Notes: generated by a model not told the origin, from the sequence alone. Positions 35,795-44,944 are shown, numbered from the stretch's first letter. The stretch is 52,995 nt of DNA from Pedobacter sp. Leaf41 (GCF_001422545.1 NZ_LMLE01000002.1:1-52995); one strand, 5' to 3'. Numbers and translations: made by a program.

Positions 35795-35819
35795 TTCCGA
35801 TAATACCGATTTTACCGAT
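35795..35819 (+). repeat. Three 9-bp-spaced CCGAT direct repeats
   Basis: CCGAT occurs at 35797, 35806 and 35815, each flanked by A/T, giving an iteron-like array with 9-bp period. It ends 17 bp before the -33 element of the promoter at 35837, so it is a likely regulator-binding array. A fourth CCGAT lies inside the promoter (35856-35860). Confidence 0.55.
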
Positions 35820-35836
35820 CGAATTCTTACAATACC

Positions 35837-35867
35837 TTTGACGATGTCGAAAATTCCGATAAATTTG
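35837..35867 (+). promoter_or_regulatory. Consensus Bacteroidota promoter
   Basis: TTTG (35837-35840), a 19-bp spacer and TAAATTTG (35860-35867) match TTTG-N19-TAnnTTTG exactly. The ATG of the following gene is at 35888. Confidence 0.8.
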
Positions 35868-35887
35868 TAGGTGTTAATGCTCTCCCT

Positions 35888-36781
35888 ATGTTTGAAAAAT
35901 ACCAAGACAAAGTTTTAGAAGCTTATAAAACTAAAATTGAAAGCAAACAAATGCTTCAGTTGGTAGGAATAAGTCCAGCACTACTCAGAAATGAATGTTT
36001 AAATATTTACAGAGAGCGAAAGGTTGATGAAAAAGATATCCCTTCTTTGCGAGTGTTTTTCGGGCCGGATACAAACAACAAAGGTTATCTAAAAATAATC
36101 GATGAGTACCCAACAGGTAGATTCAGATCGCTGAGTAATTTTTTCAAAGGAATTCCCGTTAAGCCAGACAGGAAGAATATTGAACTTTTGGCTTGGTTAA
36201 TTGATTATAAACCCAGACCCTATCAAGCATTGCGGGGATATGATATTTCTTCGGATGGTACTGCCGATGCAACTAGTAACGAAATAGTTGTAAAGCAAAA
36301 ACAATTTCCAGAAGTTGAAACAATAGATATCAAAGAAGGGGAGGATGATTGTCAAAAAGAGCCGGCTAAAGAAGATGCTCTGGAAGTGAGAGGGGTTCAG
36401 AAAGGTATTCCAAAAAAATATTATAAATCTATATTCGCTTTTGGAGCTGCGGCCGCTGTTGCAATGGGCGCATTTGTTTTCTATCCTAAAAACTATCAAT
36501 GTATGTATTGGGCAGGCGATCATTATGTAGAAATAGCATGCGATCAAAAAGCTTCAGCACAAGTGATTGCTTTGGATACTTTTAAGATTTCAAATCTAAA
36601 AAAGATAGACAAATGGGATACTTTGACAGCTGCATCTATAGGTAAAGTTCATTATGCAAAAGTTAAGGTTGATAGTGTAGACTTTTATACTGCAGGAGGC
36701 GATCATCCAACCAATAGCACAAAACGTCTTTTGCCATTAACACAATATATTCTAACTAAATATGTTGCCAACAAAAAATAA
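35888..36781 (+). CDS. Hypothetical single-pass membrane protein
   Basis: A 297-residue protein not recognised. The N-terminal cytoplasmic part (about 1-180) is helical and charged. It includes SKQMLQLVGISPALLRNECL, which could be an HTH-like helix pair, and GRFRSLSNFFKGIPVKPDRK. One membrane helix is at about 180-198 (SIFAFGAAAAVAMGAFVFYP). The C-terminal part (about 200-297), outside the cytoplasm, contains YQCMYWAGDHYVEIACDQK with two Cys that may pair, and ends YILTKYVANKK. The topology resembles a membrane-bound one-component regulator, but this is speculative. It has an exact consensus promoter preceded by repeats. Confidence 0.75.
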   Translation: MFEKYQDKVLEAYKTKIESKQMLQLVGISPALLRNECLNIYRERKVDEKDIPSLRVFFGPDTNNKGYLKIIDEYPTGRFRSLSNFFKGIPVKPDRKNIELLAWLIDYKPRPYQALRGYDISSDGTADATSNEIVVKQKQFPEVETIDIKEGEDDCQKEPAKEDALEVRGVQKGIPKKYYKSIFAFGAAAAVAMGAFVFYPKNYQCMYWAGDHYVEIACDQKASAQVIALDTFKISNLKKIDKWDTLTAASIGKVHYAKVKVDSVDFYTAGGDHPTNSTKRLLPLTQYILTKYVANKK

Positions 36782-36944
36782 GAGATATAAATTAGTTTTT
36801 TATTCCTATCTCATTTATAAAATTGCGGACGATCGAAATAGTGATGAGTATAAAATTGGCTGATGATCTAATGCGATGACGGTGTCTTTCATGCGGAACA
36901 CCGCCTAACGGCCAATTCATTTCTAATTTTCTTTCTTTTAAATT

Positions 36945-38228
36945 TCAATTGGCAATTAAAGGTTTTGCAGATATCAGTCGATGAAGGTGTTGACTTTCTT
37001 CTTCATTTGGTTTTAGTACGTTTTCCAACAGGGCCAACAGCGAATCTGCATCCCTCATTTGTGAAAAGATAAGATTCAAGGTCAGCTTTTCTTGTGCATC
37101 ATTCAGTCCTTTAAACATGCGTGGCTGAATGCAGTAAATCGCTTTTACCAATTCGATGAAAAGCTCCTTTTGGTTCAAATCATTATCATTATTTCCAAAT
37201 TTGGGCATTGAACCCGATAATAATAACTTTTGAATTAATTCATCAGCAGCATTATTTTTTACAAATACCTTTTGTTTATTGACGACAATTTTTTGCAGCT
37301 CCTTAATTAACTGTTTAAAAATAGGACTCTGTGGATTGGAACCAAACAGATTTACTGTTTCTTCCGTATCATTGAAATTAAAAAGATTAAAATAATCTGA
37401 TTCGATATAAACGCTGTGATAAAAATTAATCGCGTTATTGTTGAAGGATGTGAGCTGTTTAAAAACCTCTTTTTTTTCGCTGTTTAAAAAATAGTAGTAA
37501 AACTTATCGCCAATTTTTTCGTTCCAGCGAACAAAGGTAATGGTAAACATAAATCTCGATGTGGAAGCATCTACAATTTCCCTTTCAAAAATTTCGTGGT
37601 CGGCCAGGAGCTCTTCATATATAATTCTTTCACCATTAATGCACAGCTGAAAATCGTGTTTGCTATTTAACAATAAAAACCAGCCAAATTCTGATTTCAG
37701 GTGGTTGATAAAGGCATCGTTGGTGAAATTATAGGCAGTTACACCGAAAAGATTTACCAGTTTTAATCGTGTACCCGATGCATTCTTTACCCCTTTTTGT
37801 TGGTGTTCATCGGCATAAAAATCTTTGTTGCTGGCATTAATGGTGATGTCGTAAGTGGTGAATGCCTGTGTATTTTCATCAAAAAATGTAGTATTCCAAA
37901 TGGCGGTTTGCGCAAAAGCAATAAAGGAGAAACGTCCCTTGCCTTTTTTGCCCCGAACGTAAGATGAACGATGGTCGGTACTGCGTTTTAACGAGTCGAG
38001 AAATGCCCCAAAGGTTTGGTTAAGATTATTGAGGTTAATGCCGCTTCCGTTATCAATAATTTCTATCGATGGAATGAAATCAATTTCATTGGTATCAAAA
38101 ACAAGATCAATTTTGGTTGCTCCGGCATCAAAACCATTCCATATCAGCTCTGAAATGGCCTCCATGTAATCTCTTGTAATGCCCGAAAACTCGACACTGT
38201 TATTGTTGATGCTAACCTTATTTTCCAT
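36945..38228 (-). CDS. GHKL-type ATP-binding protein
   Basis: A 427-residue protein with an N-terminal GHKL (Hsp90/MutL/histidine-kinase fold) ATPase domain: N box AISELIWNGFDAGATKIDLV, G1 box IEIIDNGSGIN and the Gly-rich lid VRGKKGKGRFSFIAFA. This is the HATPase_c_3 (MORC/MutL/Hsp90-like) version, not a histidine kinase; there is no phosphoacceptor His domain. The C-terminal half is helical and unrecognised. It stands alone between unrelated genes, divergent from the ABC-F gene. Some related GHKL proteins take part in DNA repair or defence, but nothing here decides the role. Confidence 0.8.
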   Translation of the reverse strand: MENKVSINNNSVEFSGITRDYMEAISELIWNGFDAGATKIDLVFDTNEIDFIPSIEIIDNGSGINLNNLNQTFGAFLDSLKRSTDHRSSYVRGKKGKGRFSFIAFAQTAIWNTTFFDENTQAFTTYDITINASNKDFYADEHQQKGVKNASGTRLKLVNLFGVTAYNFTNDAFINHLKSEFGWFLLLNSKHDFQLCINGERIIYEELLADHEIFEREIVDASTSRFMFTITFVRWNEKIGDKFYYYFLNSEKKEVFKQLTSFNNNAINFYHSVYIESDYFNLFNFNDTEETVNLFGSNPQSPIFKQLIKELQKIVVNKQKVFVKNNAADELIQKLLLSGSMPKFGNNDNDLNQKELFIELVKAIYCIQPRMFKGLNDAQEKLTLNLIFSQMRDADSLLALLENVLKPNEEESQHLHRLISAKPLIAN

Positions 38229-38570
38229 AATGCGATCTTGATTTTATGAACCGCAAAATACTAAATTAATTAGCAAATAAAGTAAAAATAATTTACATTT
38301 AAACTGGCTCACTGGAATCCCTTTGGGTAAAAAAAGGATACTCTAAACTCCAATTATTGGCAGCAATTTGTTGCTTAACATAGCTGGTCGGTAAACCGTA
38401 TTCAGGGAAAATTTAGTGAGACAAAGACTTTGAATTTGATTACTTTGGATAAATCACTAAATTTGCCATAAATCATCACAGTATAAAATGTAGGAGCAAA
38501 TTCTTTCGATAAGACAAACGGTATCCAATTGCATTGGATCAGAAATTATTTACGTTTTAACAAAGATATC
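38229..38570. other. Divergent spacer with ABC-F promoter and leader
   Basis: This 342-base spacer separates the GHKL ATPase and ABC-F genes. It contains the plus-strand promoter at 38435-38465, a leader of about 100 bases with an ATGTAG start-stop (38488-38493) and a 7-bp-stem hairpin ATCCAAT/ATTGGAT (38523-38539). An imperfect CGGTAAACCGTAT sequence lies at 38389. No other gene is seen. Confidence 0.55.
38435..38465 (+). promoter_or_regulatory. Consensus promoter of the ABC-F gene
   Basis: TTTG (38435-38438), a 19-bp spacer and TAAATTTG (38458-38465) match the Bacteroidota consensus exactly, giving a leader of roughly 100 bases before the ATG at 38571. Confidence 0.78.
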
Positions 38571-40163
38571 ATGCTTACTTTACAAGGTGTTGCTTACCAA
38601 CATCCCAATCGGGATATATTATTTTCTAATTTAAATTTTACGCTTCACGCCCAGAACAAAGTAGCCTTGGTAGGTCAAAATGGTTCGGGTAAATCTACTT
38701 TGCTCAATCTTTTGGCTGGAACTTTGCAAGTTACTAAAGGTTTGCTACAGGCAGATGATCAACCCTATCTGGTTCCCCAAATTTTTGGCCAGTTTAATGA
38801 TTTAAGCATTGCAGAAGCGCTAAAGATTAATGATCGAATTTCGGCTTTACATGAAATTTTAAATGGAAAGGCAACTGAAGAAAACTTCGCAATTCTACAG
38901 GATGATTGGACTATTGAAGAGCGTTGCCATGAAGCTTTTGCCTATTGGCGACTTGAAATATCGGACTTTAATCAAAAGCTGGATTTACTAAGTGGTGGGC
39001 AAAAGACCAAGGTTTTCCTGGCTGGAATCTTTATTCATCAACCAGAAATTATTTTGATGGATGAGCCGAGTAATCACCTTGATGTGGAGAGCAGGCATTT
39101 ATTATACAAGTTTATCCAGGAAACTAATAAAACGTTGCTTATTGTAAGTCACGACCGTATTTTGCTCAATCTTCTTAACCTCACGTACGAACTGAACCAA
39201 GGCGAAATCAATACCTACGGAGGAAACTACGATTTCTATTTGGAGCAAAAACAGATCGAAGAAGAAGCCTTAGCTAATGCCCTTAAAGCCAAAGAAAAAA
39301 CGCTTCGGAAAGCGAAAGTGGTGGCCCGTGAAACTATTGAAAGGGAGCAAAAATTAGATGCCCGGGGAAAGAGGAAGCAAGAAAAAGCGGGTTTACCTAC
39401 CATATCAATGAATACCTTGAAAAACAAGGCTGAGGGCAGTACAGCTCGTGTTAAGCAAATGCATGGTGAAAAAATTAGCAACATCAGTAAAGAATTAACG
39501 GAGTTAAGAAGCACTATTCCTTTAACTGGACAGATGAAAATTGGCTTTGATCAATCCAATCTTCATTATGGAAAAATACTCATTGAGGCAAGGGAAATTA
39601 ACTTTGCCTATGGTAATAACAAGCTCTGGCTTTCGGCACTTAATTTTGAAATAAAAAGTGGTGAAAGAATTGCATTAAAAGGCATAAATGGATCTGGAAA
39701 ATCTACTTTGATCAAGATTATTTTAGGAGAGTTGCTCCCTCAAACAGGAACAGTTAAAAACGCCACCTACGATGCAATTTACGTCGATCAGGATTATTCT
39801 TTAATCAATAATCAACTCACAGTTTATTTGCAGGCACAACAATATAATACCGGCGAGTTACAAGAACATGAAATCAAAATTAGATTAAATCGGTTTTTGT
39901 TTAATAAAGAAGACTGGGATAAGTCTTGCAGTGCATTAAGTGGAGGCGAAAAAATGAGGTTGATGCTATGCTTGCTAACCATCAAGAATAAGGCACCAGA
40001 TATGATCATTTTTGATGAGCCCACTAACAACCTCGATATTCAAAATGTTGAAATATTAACTGAAGCCATTAACGAATTTAAGGGTACACTTTTAGTCGTA
40101 TCTCACGATAGTTATTTTTTGGAGCAGATTAATATTGAAAGGGAAATAGTATTAGATAAATAG
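38571..40163 (+). CDS. ABC-F family ATP-binding protein
   Basis: A 530-residue soluble protein with two ABC ATPase domains and no membrane segments, so it is an ABC-F ribosome-acting factor. Domain 1 has Walker A LVGQNGSGKSTLL, signature LLSGGQKTKVFLA and Walker B IILMDEPSNHLD. Domain 2 has KGINGSGKSTLI, ALSGGEKMRLMLCL and MIIFDEPTNNLD. The interdomain linker (about 230-315) is highly charged (KAKEKTLRKAKVVARE), as in antibiotic-resistance ABC-F proteins. An in-frame TTG at 38529 lies in the leader hairpin; the ATG at 38571 is chosen. The leader hints at attenuation control. Whether it is housekeeping or resistance-conferring is undecided. Confidence 0.93.
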   Translation: MLTLQGVAYQHPNRDILFSNLNFTLHAQNKVALVGQNGSGKSTLLNLLAGTLQVTKGLLQADDQPYLVPQIFGQFNDLSIAEALKINDRISALHEILNGKATEENFAILQDDWTIEERCHEAFAYWRLEISDFNQKLDLLSGGQKTKVFLAGIFIHQPEIILMDEPSNHLDVESRHLLYKFIQETNKTLLIVSHDRILLNLLNLTYELNQGEINTYGGNYDFYLEQKQIEEEALANALKAKEKTLRKAKVVARETIEREQKLDARGKRKQEKAGLPTISMNTLKNKAEGSTARVKQMHGEKISNISKELTELRSTIPLTGQMKIGFDQSNLHYGKILIEAREINFAYGNNKLWLSALNFEIKSGERIALKGINGSGKSTLIKIILGELLPQTGTVKNATYDAIYVDQDYSLINNQLTVYLQAQQYNTGELQEHEIKIRLNRFLFNKEDWDKSCSALSGGEKMRLMLCLLTIKNKAPDMIIFDEPTNNLDIQNVEILTEAINEFKGTLLVVSHDSYFLEQINIEREIVLDK

Positions 40164-40191
40164 CTTGGTTTAAAAAGTCTGGAAATGAGAA

Positions 40192-40213
40192 AGCCTCATA
40201 TCTCTATGAGGCT
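40192..40213 (+). terminator. Hairpin after the ABC-F gene
   Basis: AGCCTCATA (40192-40200) pairs with TATGAGGCT (40205-40213) across the loop TCTC. No clear T-run follows; it is probably a terminator or 3' stabiliser. Confidence 0.5.
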
Positions 40214-40335
40214 ATATTGAATGTCTTATAAGTATCCACCGATAAAACTAAACCAAACAAACTATACTATAAACACAAGTGTAATTGGTTTGTTTTAAAA
40301 TTTTTAAAAAATTTTTAAATTTCCATAAGATGAAT

Positions 40336-41415
40336 TTATAGTGCCTTCATTCGCTTTTTTGAAAGGTATTTTCTAACAGGAATATCAAATAAAATCATGG
40401 TTAAATAGGCTAGGGCAACTAAGGCGATTACCCCGCTTGAAATTACTAAAGCCAATTCTGTTCCTTTTGGTTTGTACGCATTGTAATAATTGGCAAATAC
40501 CCAAATGGCCATGTAATGTGTCATGTACAAAGGATATGATATCTTGCCAAAAAAGGTGCAAAATTTGGTTAACCCCTGGGTGGCAGCGGTTCCTGCACCT
40601 AAGGCAACCAAAAGGGGGAAATAAAATAGAACCACTAGTGATTCAGTTAGCCAGTTATAATTTGAATAAGGTATAAAAAATGCGAATAACAGCAAGATGG
40701 ATAAGCCAACAAAACCGAGCTTGTTTTTAATGATCCATTTGGAGCGATAAATTAATAAGCCAGCTGTAAAAGAGTATAATATCCTTGCCCCACCTTCCCA
40801 AAAATTTTCGCCGGCCCAACCGCCCAATAATGAGCCCGTACGATAAGCAACTACTACCAGAATAATAGCGGCAACGCAAGCAAGTGCCATTAAATACTTT
40901 CTGGCCAATTTGTAAAGCACAAATGCATAAACAATGTTCGCCACATATTCCCAAAATAAAGACCAGGCTGGCGCATTTAAACCGAAGTTGTTAAAATAGC
41001 GCTCTTCCATTGTTGGAAAAGGAATTAATAAGGCGGAAGTTAAAAACAATAAAGTGATTTTGCCTATGCTATATTGGGCGGCGGTACCACTAAAGGGATC
41101 GAAAATGAAAGTTAGCAGTCCTAATACAGAACCAAAAATAACCAGAGGATGTAACCGGATGATCCGGGATTTAAAAAACTCCATAATGCCCATTTTTTCA
41201 AGGCGATCATCATAAGCATAGGCGATTACGAATCCAGAAAGGCAAAAGAAAAAATCGACAGCTAAAAACCCATGACCGAGAAAATTTTTGCTAAACTCGA
41301 AAACCACTTCCAAAAAATGGAAAGCAACAATGGCCAAAGCAGCCACACCGCGTAATCCATCTAGAATAATAAAATGTTCTTTGGTTTTTAATAAACCTGG
41401 AGTTACGTTGTTCAT
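40336..41415 (-). CDS. Membrane-bound acyltransferase (acyltransferase-3 family)
   Basis: A 359-residue integral membrane O-acyltransferase with about ten membrane helices. The family opening FIILDGLRGVAALAIVAFHF contains the catalytic His in the first helix, and GFLAVDFFFCLSGFVIAYAY with FFKSRIIRLHPL follows as expected. Such proteins transfer acetyl or other acyl groups to surface polysaccharides or small molecules; the substrate is not evident. A TTG at 41457 would extend it by 14 residues; the ATG at 41415 (MNNVTPGLL) is preferred. It is not in an obvious operon. Confidence 0.9.
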   Translation of the reverse strand: MNNVTPGLLKTKEHFIILDGLRGVAALAIVAFHFLEVVFEFSKNFLGHGFLAVDFFFCLSGFVIAYAYDDRLEKMGIMEFFKSRIIRLHPLVIFGSVLGLLTFIFDPFSGTAAQYSIGKITLLFLTSALLIPFPTMEERYFNNFGLNAPAWSLFWEYVANIVYAFVLYKLARKYLMALACVAAIILVVVAYRTGSLLGGWAGENFWEGGARILYSFTAGLLIYRSKWIIKNKLGFVGLSILLLFAFFIPYSNYNWLTESLVVLFYFPLLVALGAGTAATQGLTKFCTFFGKISYPLYMTHYMAIWVFANYYNAYKPKGTELALVISSGVIALVALAYLTMILFDIPVRKYLSKKRMKAL

Positions 41416-41519
41416 GGTATGCCCTGTGCTCACATTATTAAAATATGCAAGAAACAAGAATACGTATTTGACCAGACGATGTCAAATTAAAGCAGACGGG
41501 ATTTTGATGGTTTGTGTAA

Positions 41520-41560
41520 CAATAAAAGGACCTTCTGTTTGTTTGAAGGTCCTTTTATTG
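41520..41560. terminator. Bidirectional 16-bp-stem terminator
   Basis: Bases 41520-41535 pair perfectly with 41545-41560 around the loop TGTTTGTTT. It lies 10 bases after the stop of the VOC-family gene (minus strand). Confidence 0.75.
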
Positions 41561-41570
41561 TCGTTTTAAG

Positions 41571-41993
41571 TTAATAACTCCCAAAATTAATCATCCATTG
41601 GATCCCAAATTTATCTTTGAAGCTTCCAAAATAATCGCCCCAAAACATATCTTCCATGGGCATTTCGATAGTTCCTCCTGCTGATAAACCATTGAAAAGC
41701 TGATCCGCATCTGCTCTGCTTTCTGCAGCAAGATGAACATACATATTATTACCTTCTCTAATAACATGTCCTGCTGAAGGCATACAATCTGATGCCATTA
41801 AAATAGTATGCTCATTAATGGGAAGTGCAACATGCATTACCCTATTTCGCTCATTTTCGGGTAATTCATCCGCGTTAGGCGCATCACTCATTTTTTTAAA
41901 AAAGATAAATTCGCCGCCCAATACCGATTTGTAAAAATTGAAAGCTTCTTCAGTCTGGCCGTCGAAGTTTAAATAAGGATGCATGGTTCTCAT
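41571..41993 (-). CDS. VOC/PhnB-like family protein
   Basis: A 140-residue protein of the vicinal-oxygen-chelate superfamily, PhnB/glyoxalase-like type. MHPYLNFDGQTEEAFNFYKS, VMHVALPINEHTILMASDC and the C-terminal WGDYFGSFKDKFGIQWMINF are typical. It is usually a small cytoplasmic dimer; many members are of unknown function and some bind metal. The start at MRTMHPYL is used; the Met three codons later is equally plausible. It is monocistronic with its own terminator. Confidence 0.88.
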   Translation of the reverse strand: MRTMHPYLNFDGQTEEAFNFYKSVLGGEFIFFKKMSDAPNADELPENERNRVMHVALPINEHTILMASDCMPSAGHVIREGNNMYVHLAAESRADADQLFNGLSAGGTIEMPMEDMFWGDYFGSFKDKFGIQWMINFGSY

Positions 41994-42071
41994 AAAATTT
42001 TTGCTATTTCTGCTAAGTTAAGCAGTACCTAAATTTTACAAAGGGGGGAGTTGAGACAAATTTGGGTCTTA

Positions 42072-42506
42072 TTAAACTAGATTGTGTACTTCACTTCCTG
42101 TTAACTTCTGCATTAAATTATAAATATCGGCGACTGCCCAATGTTCAATAATTTTTTCATCTCTTAAACGAACAATATTTACTTCCTCGTACTCGATCTT
42201 TTTCCCTGTAGCTGGGATGTTAAGAAACGATTCTTTATGCGTTCCCGTTACAGTGAATTTGCACATTACTTTGTCGCCATCGCCTAAAATGTCATCGAAT
42301 TTTATTTTTAAATCAGGAAAACCCAGTTTAAACACCTCAACGGTATCGTAAAAGGCTTTTTCGCCTTCGCGTTGCCAGGGAAATGTTTTATGCACTTTAA
42401 CCCCACTATCCACGAACTTAGTAATGGCATCCAAATTGGCATTGTTGAGCAGCTCATCAAAAAATACCTTGCAAATCGCTTTGTTTTTCTCTACTTGATT
42501 ATCCAT
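42072..42506 (-). CDS. SnoaL-like/ester cyclase-family protein
   Basis: A 144-residue NTF2-fold protein. The N-terminal helices (NKAICKVFFDELLNNANLDA) and the beta-sheet (DKVMCKFTVTGTHKESFLNI, KKIEYEEVNIVRLRDEKIIE) with the ending HWAVADIYNLMQKL are characteristic of SnoaL-like proteins. These form small cytoplasmic barrels with a hydrophobic pocket. The ligand is unknown. It stands alone, divergent from the lipoprotein gene at 42703. Confidence 0.85.
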   Translation of the reverse strand: MDNQVEKNKAICKVFFDELLNNANLDAITKFVDSGVKVHKTFPWQREGEKAFYDTVEVFKLGFPDLKIKFDDILGDGDKVMCKFTVTGTHKESFLNIPATGKKIEYEEVNIVRLRDEKIIEHWAVADIYNLMQKLTGSEVHNLV

Positions 42507-42702
42507 AATTTCTATATTTTTTGTTGAAGAATTAATAATTAAACAGGATAAAGTACATGTTGTTTCCGCAATTTTGAGATCGTAAAACTCATGAGCGCTA
42601 TTTGATAAATTGCGTTTTGTTTCTTTTTATAAAAAATGTATTACAATTTCTTTCGATTGGTTTTATTATTTAAATTCGGAAAGCCCTTAAGCCAACAAAA
42701 CA

Positions 42703-43521
42703 ATGACTAGATTTAACTTCGTTTGCTATTATTTACTTCTTACCATTTTGCTTTTTTCTTGCTCTCCTAAAACCAGTATAAGGGGGAACGATCAAAGTAC
42801 CATTCGCGTTTTAACGTATAATATCCATCACGCCAACCCTCCATCCAAAGCAAAAGAAGGCTTGATTGATTTAGCTGCCATTGCAAAAGTAATTGAGACT
42901 CAAAAACTAGATTTAGTTGCTTTGCAAGAAGTTGATGTAAACACGAAACGGTCGGGAAACATGAATGAAGCGGTTTTTTTAGCCACCAGGCTGAAGATGA
43001 ACTTCTATTTTTTTAAAGCGATAGACCATGATGGCGGAGATTACGGGGTAGCAATACTTTCGAAATATCCCTTGAGCGATCCACAAACCTATAAGTTGCC
43101 TAACAACGGCGAAGCAAAAGCAGAACCACGGGTATTGGGAATGGGTACGGTTACACTACCCGACGGAAGAAAAATCCGTTTTGCGTCAACACATCTCGAT
43201 GCACAGAAATCGGAAGAGAATAGAATGATGCAGGTAAACGAAATCAATAAATTAACCGAAACAGAAACCCTTCCGCTAATTATTGCAGGAGATTTAAATG
43301 CCAACACAAACTCGGAGGTGGTCAAAGTTTTCGACAGGCAATTTGTTAGAACCTGTACTGACTGTGGTTTTACAATACCTGTAATCAATCCTAAAAATAC
43401 TATCGATCACATTGCATTTAAAAAAGGAAATAATTTCGAAGTGATTTCTCATCAGGTGATCAATGAAACGTATGCTTCTGATCACTTGCCTGTTTTAGCC
43501 ATACTAAAACTGAATAAATAA
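42703..43521 (+). CDS. EEP-family phosphodiesterase lipoprotein
   Basis: A 272-residue lipoprotein (lipobox LLFSC, about Cys20) of the endonuclease/exonuclease/phosphatase family. Active-site landmarks are in order: VLTYNIHH, VALQEVDVNT, FASTHLDAQ, IIAGDLNANT, NTIDHIAF and ASDHLPVLA. It lies 26 bases before a Gfo/Idh/MocA oxidoreductase on the same strand, so the two are probably co-transcribed. The substrate may be a phosphodiester, such as a sugar phosphate or phospholipid head group, but cannot be fixed from sequence. Confidence 0.9.
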   Translation: MTRFNFVCYYLLLTILLFSCSPKTSIRGNDQSTIRVLTYNIHHANPPSKAKEGLIDLAAIAKVIETQKLDLVALQEVDVNTKRSGNMNEAVFLATRLKMNFYFFKAIDHDGGDYGVAILSKYPLSDPQTYKLPNNGEAKAEPRVLGMGTVTLPDGRKIRFASTHLDAQKSEENRMMQVNEINKLTETETLPLIIAGDLNANTNSEVVKVFDRQFVRTCTDCGFTIPVINPKNTIDHIAFKKGNNFEVISHQVINETYASDHLPVLAILKLNK

Positions 43522-43547
43522 CTCAACCTAAACCAAACCATAAACCT

Positions 43548-44936
43548 ATGAACCGCAGAAATTTACTCAAAACTTTAAGTATAAGTTTAGGCGCAACCGT
43601 AGTGAGCACGGATGTACTTGCCCGCTTGGCGGATAATACTTACAGCTATCGTATAGCTGACAATCCTTTGCATAAACCCTTGGCAAAGCCCATTACGGCA
43701 ATTACCTGTGGTGCGGGAAACCGGGGCACTGTTTACGGTAATTTTGCGGCAAGTTTTCCCGATCAGATAAAAATAATCGGTGTGGCCGAGCCCATTCCAT
43801 ACAGAAACGAACGATACGCCAAAAAGCATAAAATTGCTGATGAAAATCGGTTTAATACCTGGGAGGATGTATTTAAAAAACCTAAAATGGCTGATGCCAT
43901 TATTATTTCCATGCCTGATAATTTGCATTACGAACCTTGTATGCAAGCACTAAAGATGGGATACGATATCCTATTGGAAAAACCCATTGCGCCTACCGAA
44001 AAAGAATGCCGTGATATTTTGGCTTTGGCGAAGAAAACGGGAAGAATTGTTGCGGTTTGCCACGTATTACGCTATGCGCCATATTTTGTAAAGATGAAAG
44101 AACTGATTGCAAAAGGTGCTATTGGTGAGGTAATCAGTATTCAGCATTTCGAACCTATTGAACATACCCACATGGCACATTCTTATGTGCGTGGAAACTG
44201 GCATAACTCCAAAGCCACCACGCCTATAATTTTGGCTAAATCTTGTCACGATTTAGATATTATGAAATGGGTAATCAATAAGAAAGCCGAGCGTATTGTG
44301 GCCATGGGCGATTTAAAATGGTTTAAAAAAGAAAATGCTCCTGAAGGAAGTACTGCCCGATGCACTGATGGGTGTGCGGTGGAGCGGGAATGTCCGTATT
44401 CGGCAATTAAAGAATATGTAGATCGCAATTCGAGGACATCGGTTCTGGATATCCCTGAAGGTACAACCGACAGAAAAGCGGCGATAATGGATAAACTTAA
44501 AACAACAAATTATGGCCGTTGTGTTTATCGCATGGATAACGATCAGCCAGACCATTATGTAACCAGTATTCAATTTAGTGATAGCGTAACCGCAAACTTT
44601 TCAATGGAAGCTTTTACTTCATACCATGATAGAAGAACCCGAATTATGGGTTCGATGGGTGATATAGTTGGCGATATGACGGAGTTGGTGGTACATGATT
44701 TTAAGACCAGAAAAGAAACGAAATTTATTCCAAAAGCTGATGATGTAGATGGTTATAAAAATAGCGGGCATGGCGGTGGCGACTGGCTTTTGGTAAAGGA
44801 TTTTTGCCAAGCCGTATCACAGCAAAACCCTGCATTATTAACCTCCACAATTGACGAATCTATAGAAAGCCATATTATGGGTTTTATGGCAGAGAGCAGC
44901 AGGAAGAATGGTAAGGTAATGGATGTAAAGATTTAA
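43548..44936 (+). CDS. Gfo/Idh/MocA-family oxidoreductase, Tat-exported
   Basis: A 462-residue NAD(P)-dependent oxidoreductase of the Gfo/Idh/MocA family. The N-terminus MNRRNLLKTLSISLGATVVS is a twin-arginine signal, so the folded enzyme is probably exported with its cofactor. The Rossmann motif is ITCGAGNRGTVYG; MPDNLHYEPC and YDILLEKPIAPTEKEC carry the conserved EKP. The C-terminal domain includes a Cys-containing segment (ARCTDGCAVERECPYSA), seen in the subgroup acting on glycosides. It follows an EEP lipoprotein by 26 bases and ends at a strong terminator. Confidence 0.92.
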   Translation: MNRRNLLKTLSISLGATVVSTDVLARLADNTYSYRIADNPLHKPLAKPITAITCGAGNRGTVYGNFAASFPDQIKIIGVAEPIPYRNERYAKKHKIADENRFNTWEDVFKKPKMADAIIISMPDNLHYEPCMQALKMGYDILLEKPIAPTEKECRDILALAKKTGRIVAVCHVLRYAPYFVKMKELIAKGAIGEVISIQHFEPIEHTHMAHSYVRGNWHNSKATTPIILAKSCHDLDIMKWVINKKAERIVAMGDLKWFKKENAPEGSTARCTDGCAVERECPYSAIKEYVDRNSRTSVLDIPEGTTDRKAAIMDKLKTTNYGRCVYRMDNDQPDHYVTSIQFSDSVTANFSMEAFTSYHDRRTRIMGSMGDIVGDMTELVVHDFKTRKETKFIPKADDVDGYKNSGHGGGDWLLVKDFCQAVSQQNPALLTSTIDESIESHIMGFMAESSRKNGKVMDVKI

Positions 44937-44944
44937 ATGGTTTT

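Larger units (their letters stand above)
35520..35887. other. Palindrome-rich regulatory spacer
   Basis: This 368-base divergent spacer holds four structures: a hairpin CCCCTCGAA/TTCGAGGGG (35556-35576, loop CCG), a perfect 16-bp palindrome TCAGAAGGCCTTCTGA (35593-35608), an inverted repeat AAGTGCA/TGCACTT (35716-35740), and three CCGAT repeats just before a consensus promoter for the plus-strand gene. No gene is supported in it. Confidence 0.65.

Noticed and set aside
35711..35905. 64-residue minus-strand ORF
   Set aside because: It covers the CCGAT array and the consensus promoter of the opposite-strand gene, and has no recognisable features.
38386..38401. Fourth possible response-regulator site (CGGTAAACCGTAT)
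   Set aside because: Only one half-site is intact, and no TAnnTTTG lies 21-22 bp away on either strand.
43717..43732. CGGGAAACCG inside the Gfo/Idh/MocA gene
   Set aside because: The flanking T/A positions are absent and it encodes the conserved Rossmann loop, so it is explained by coding sequence.
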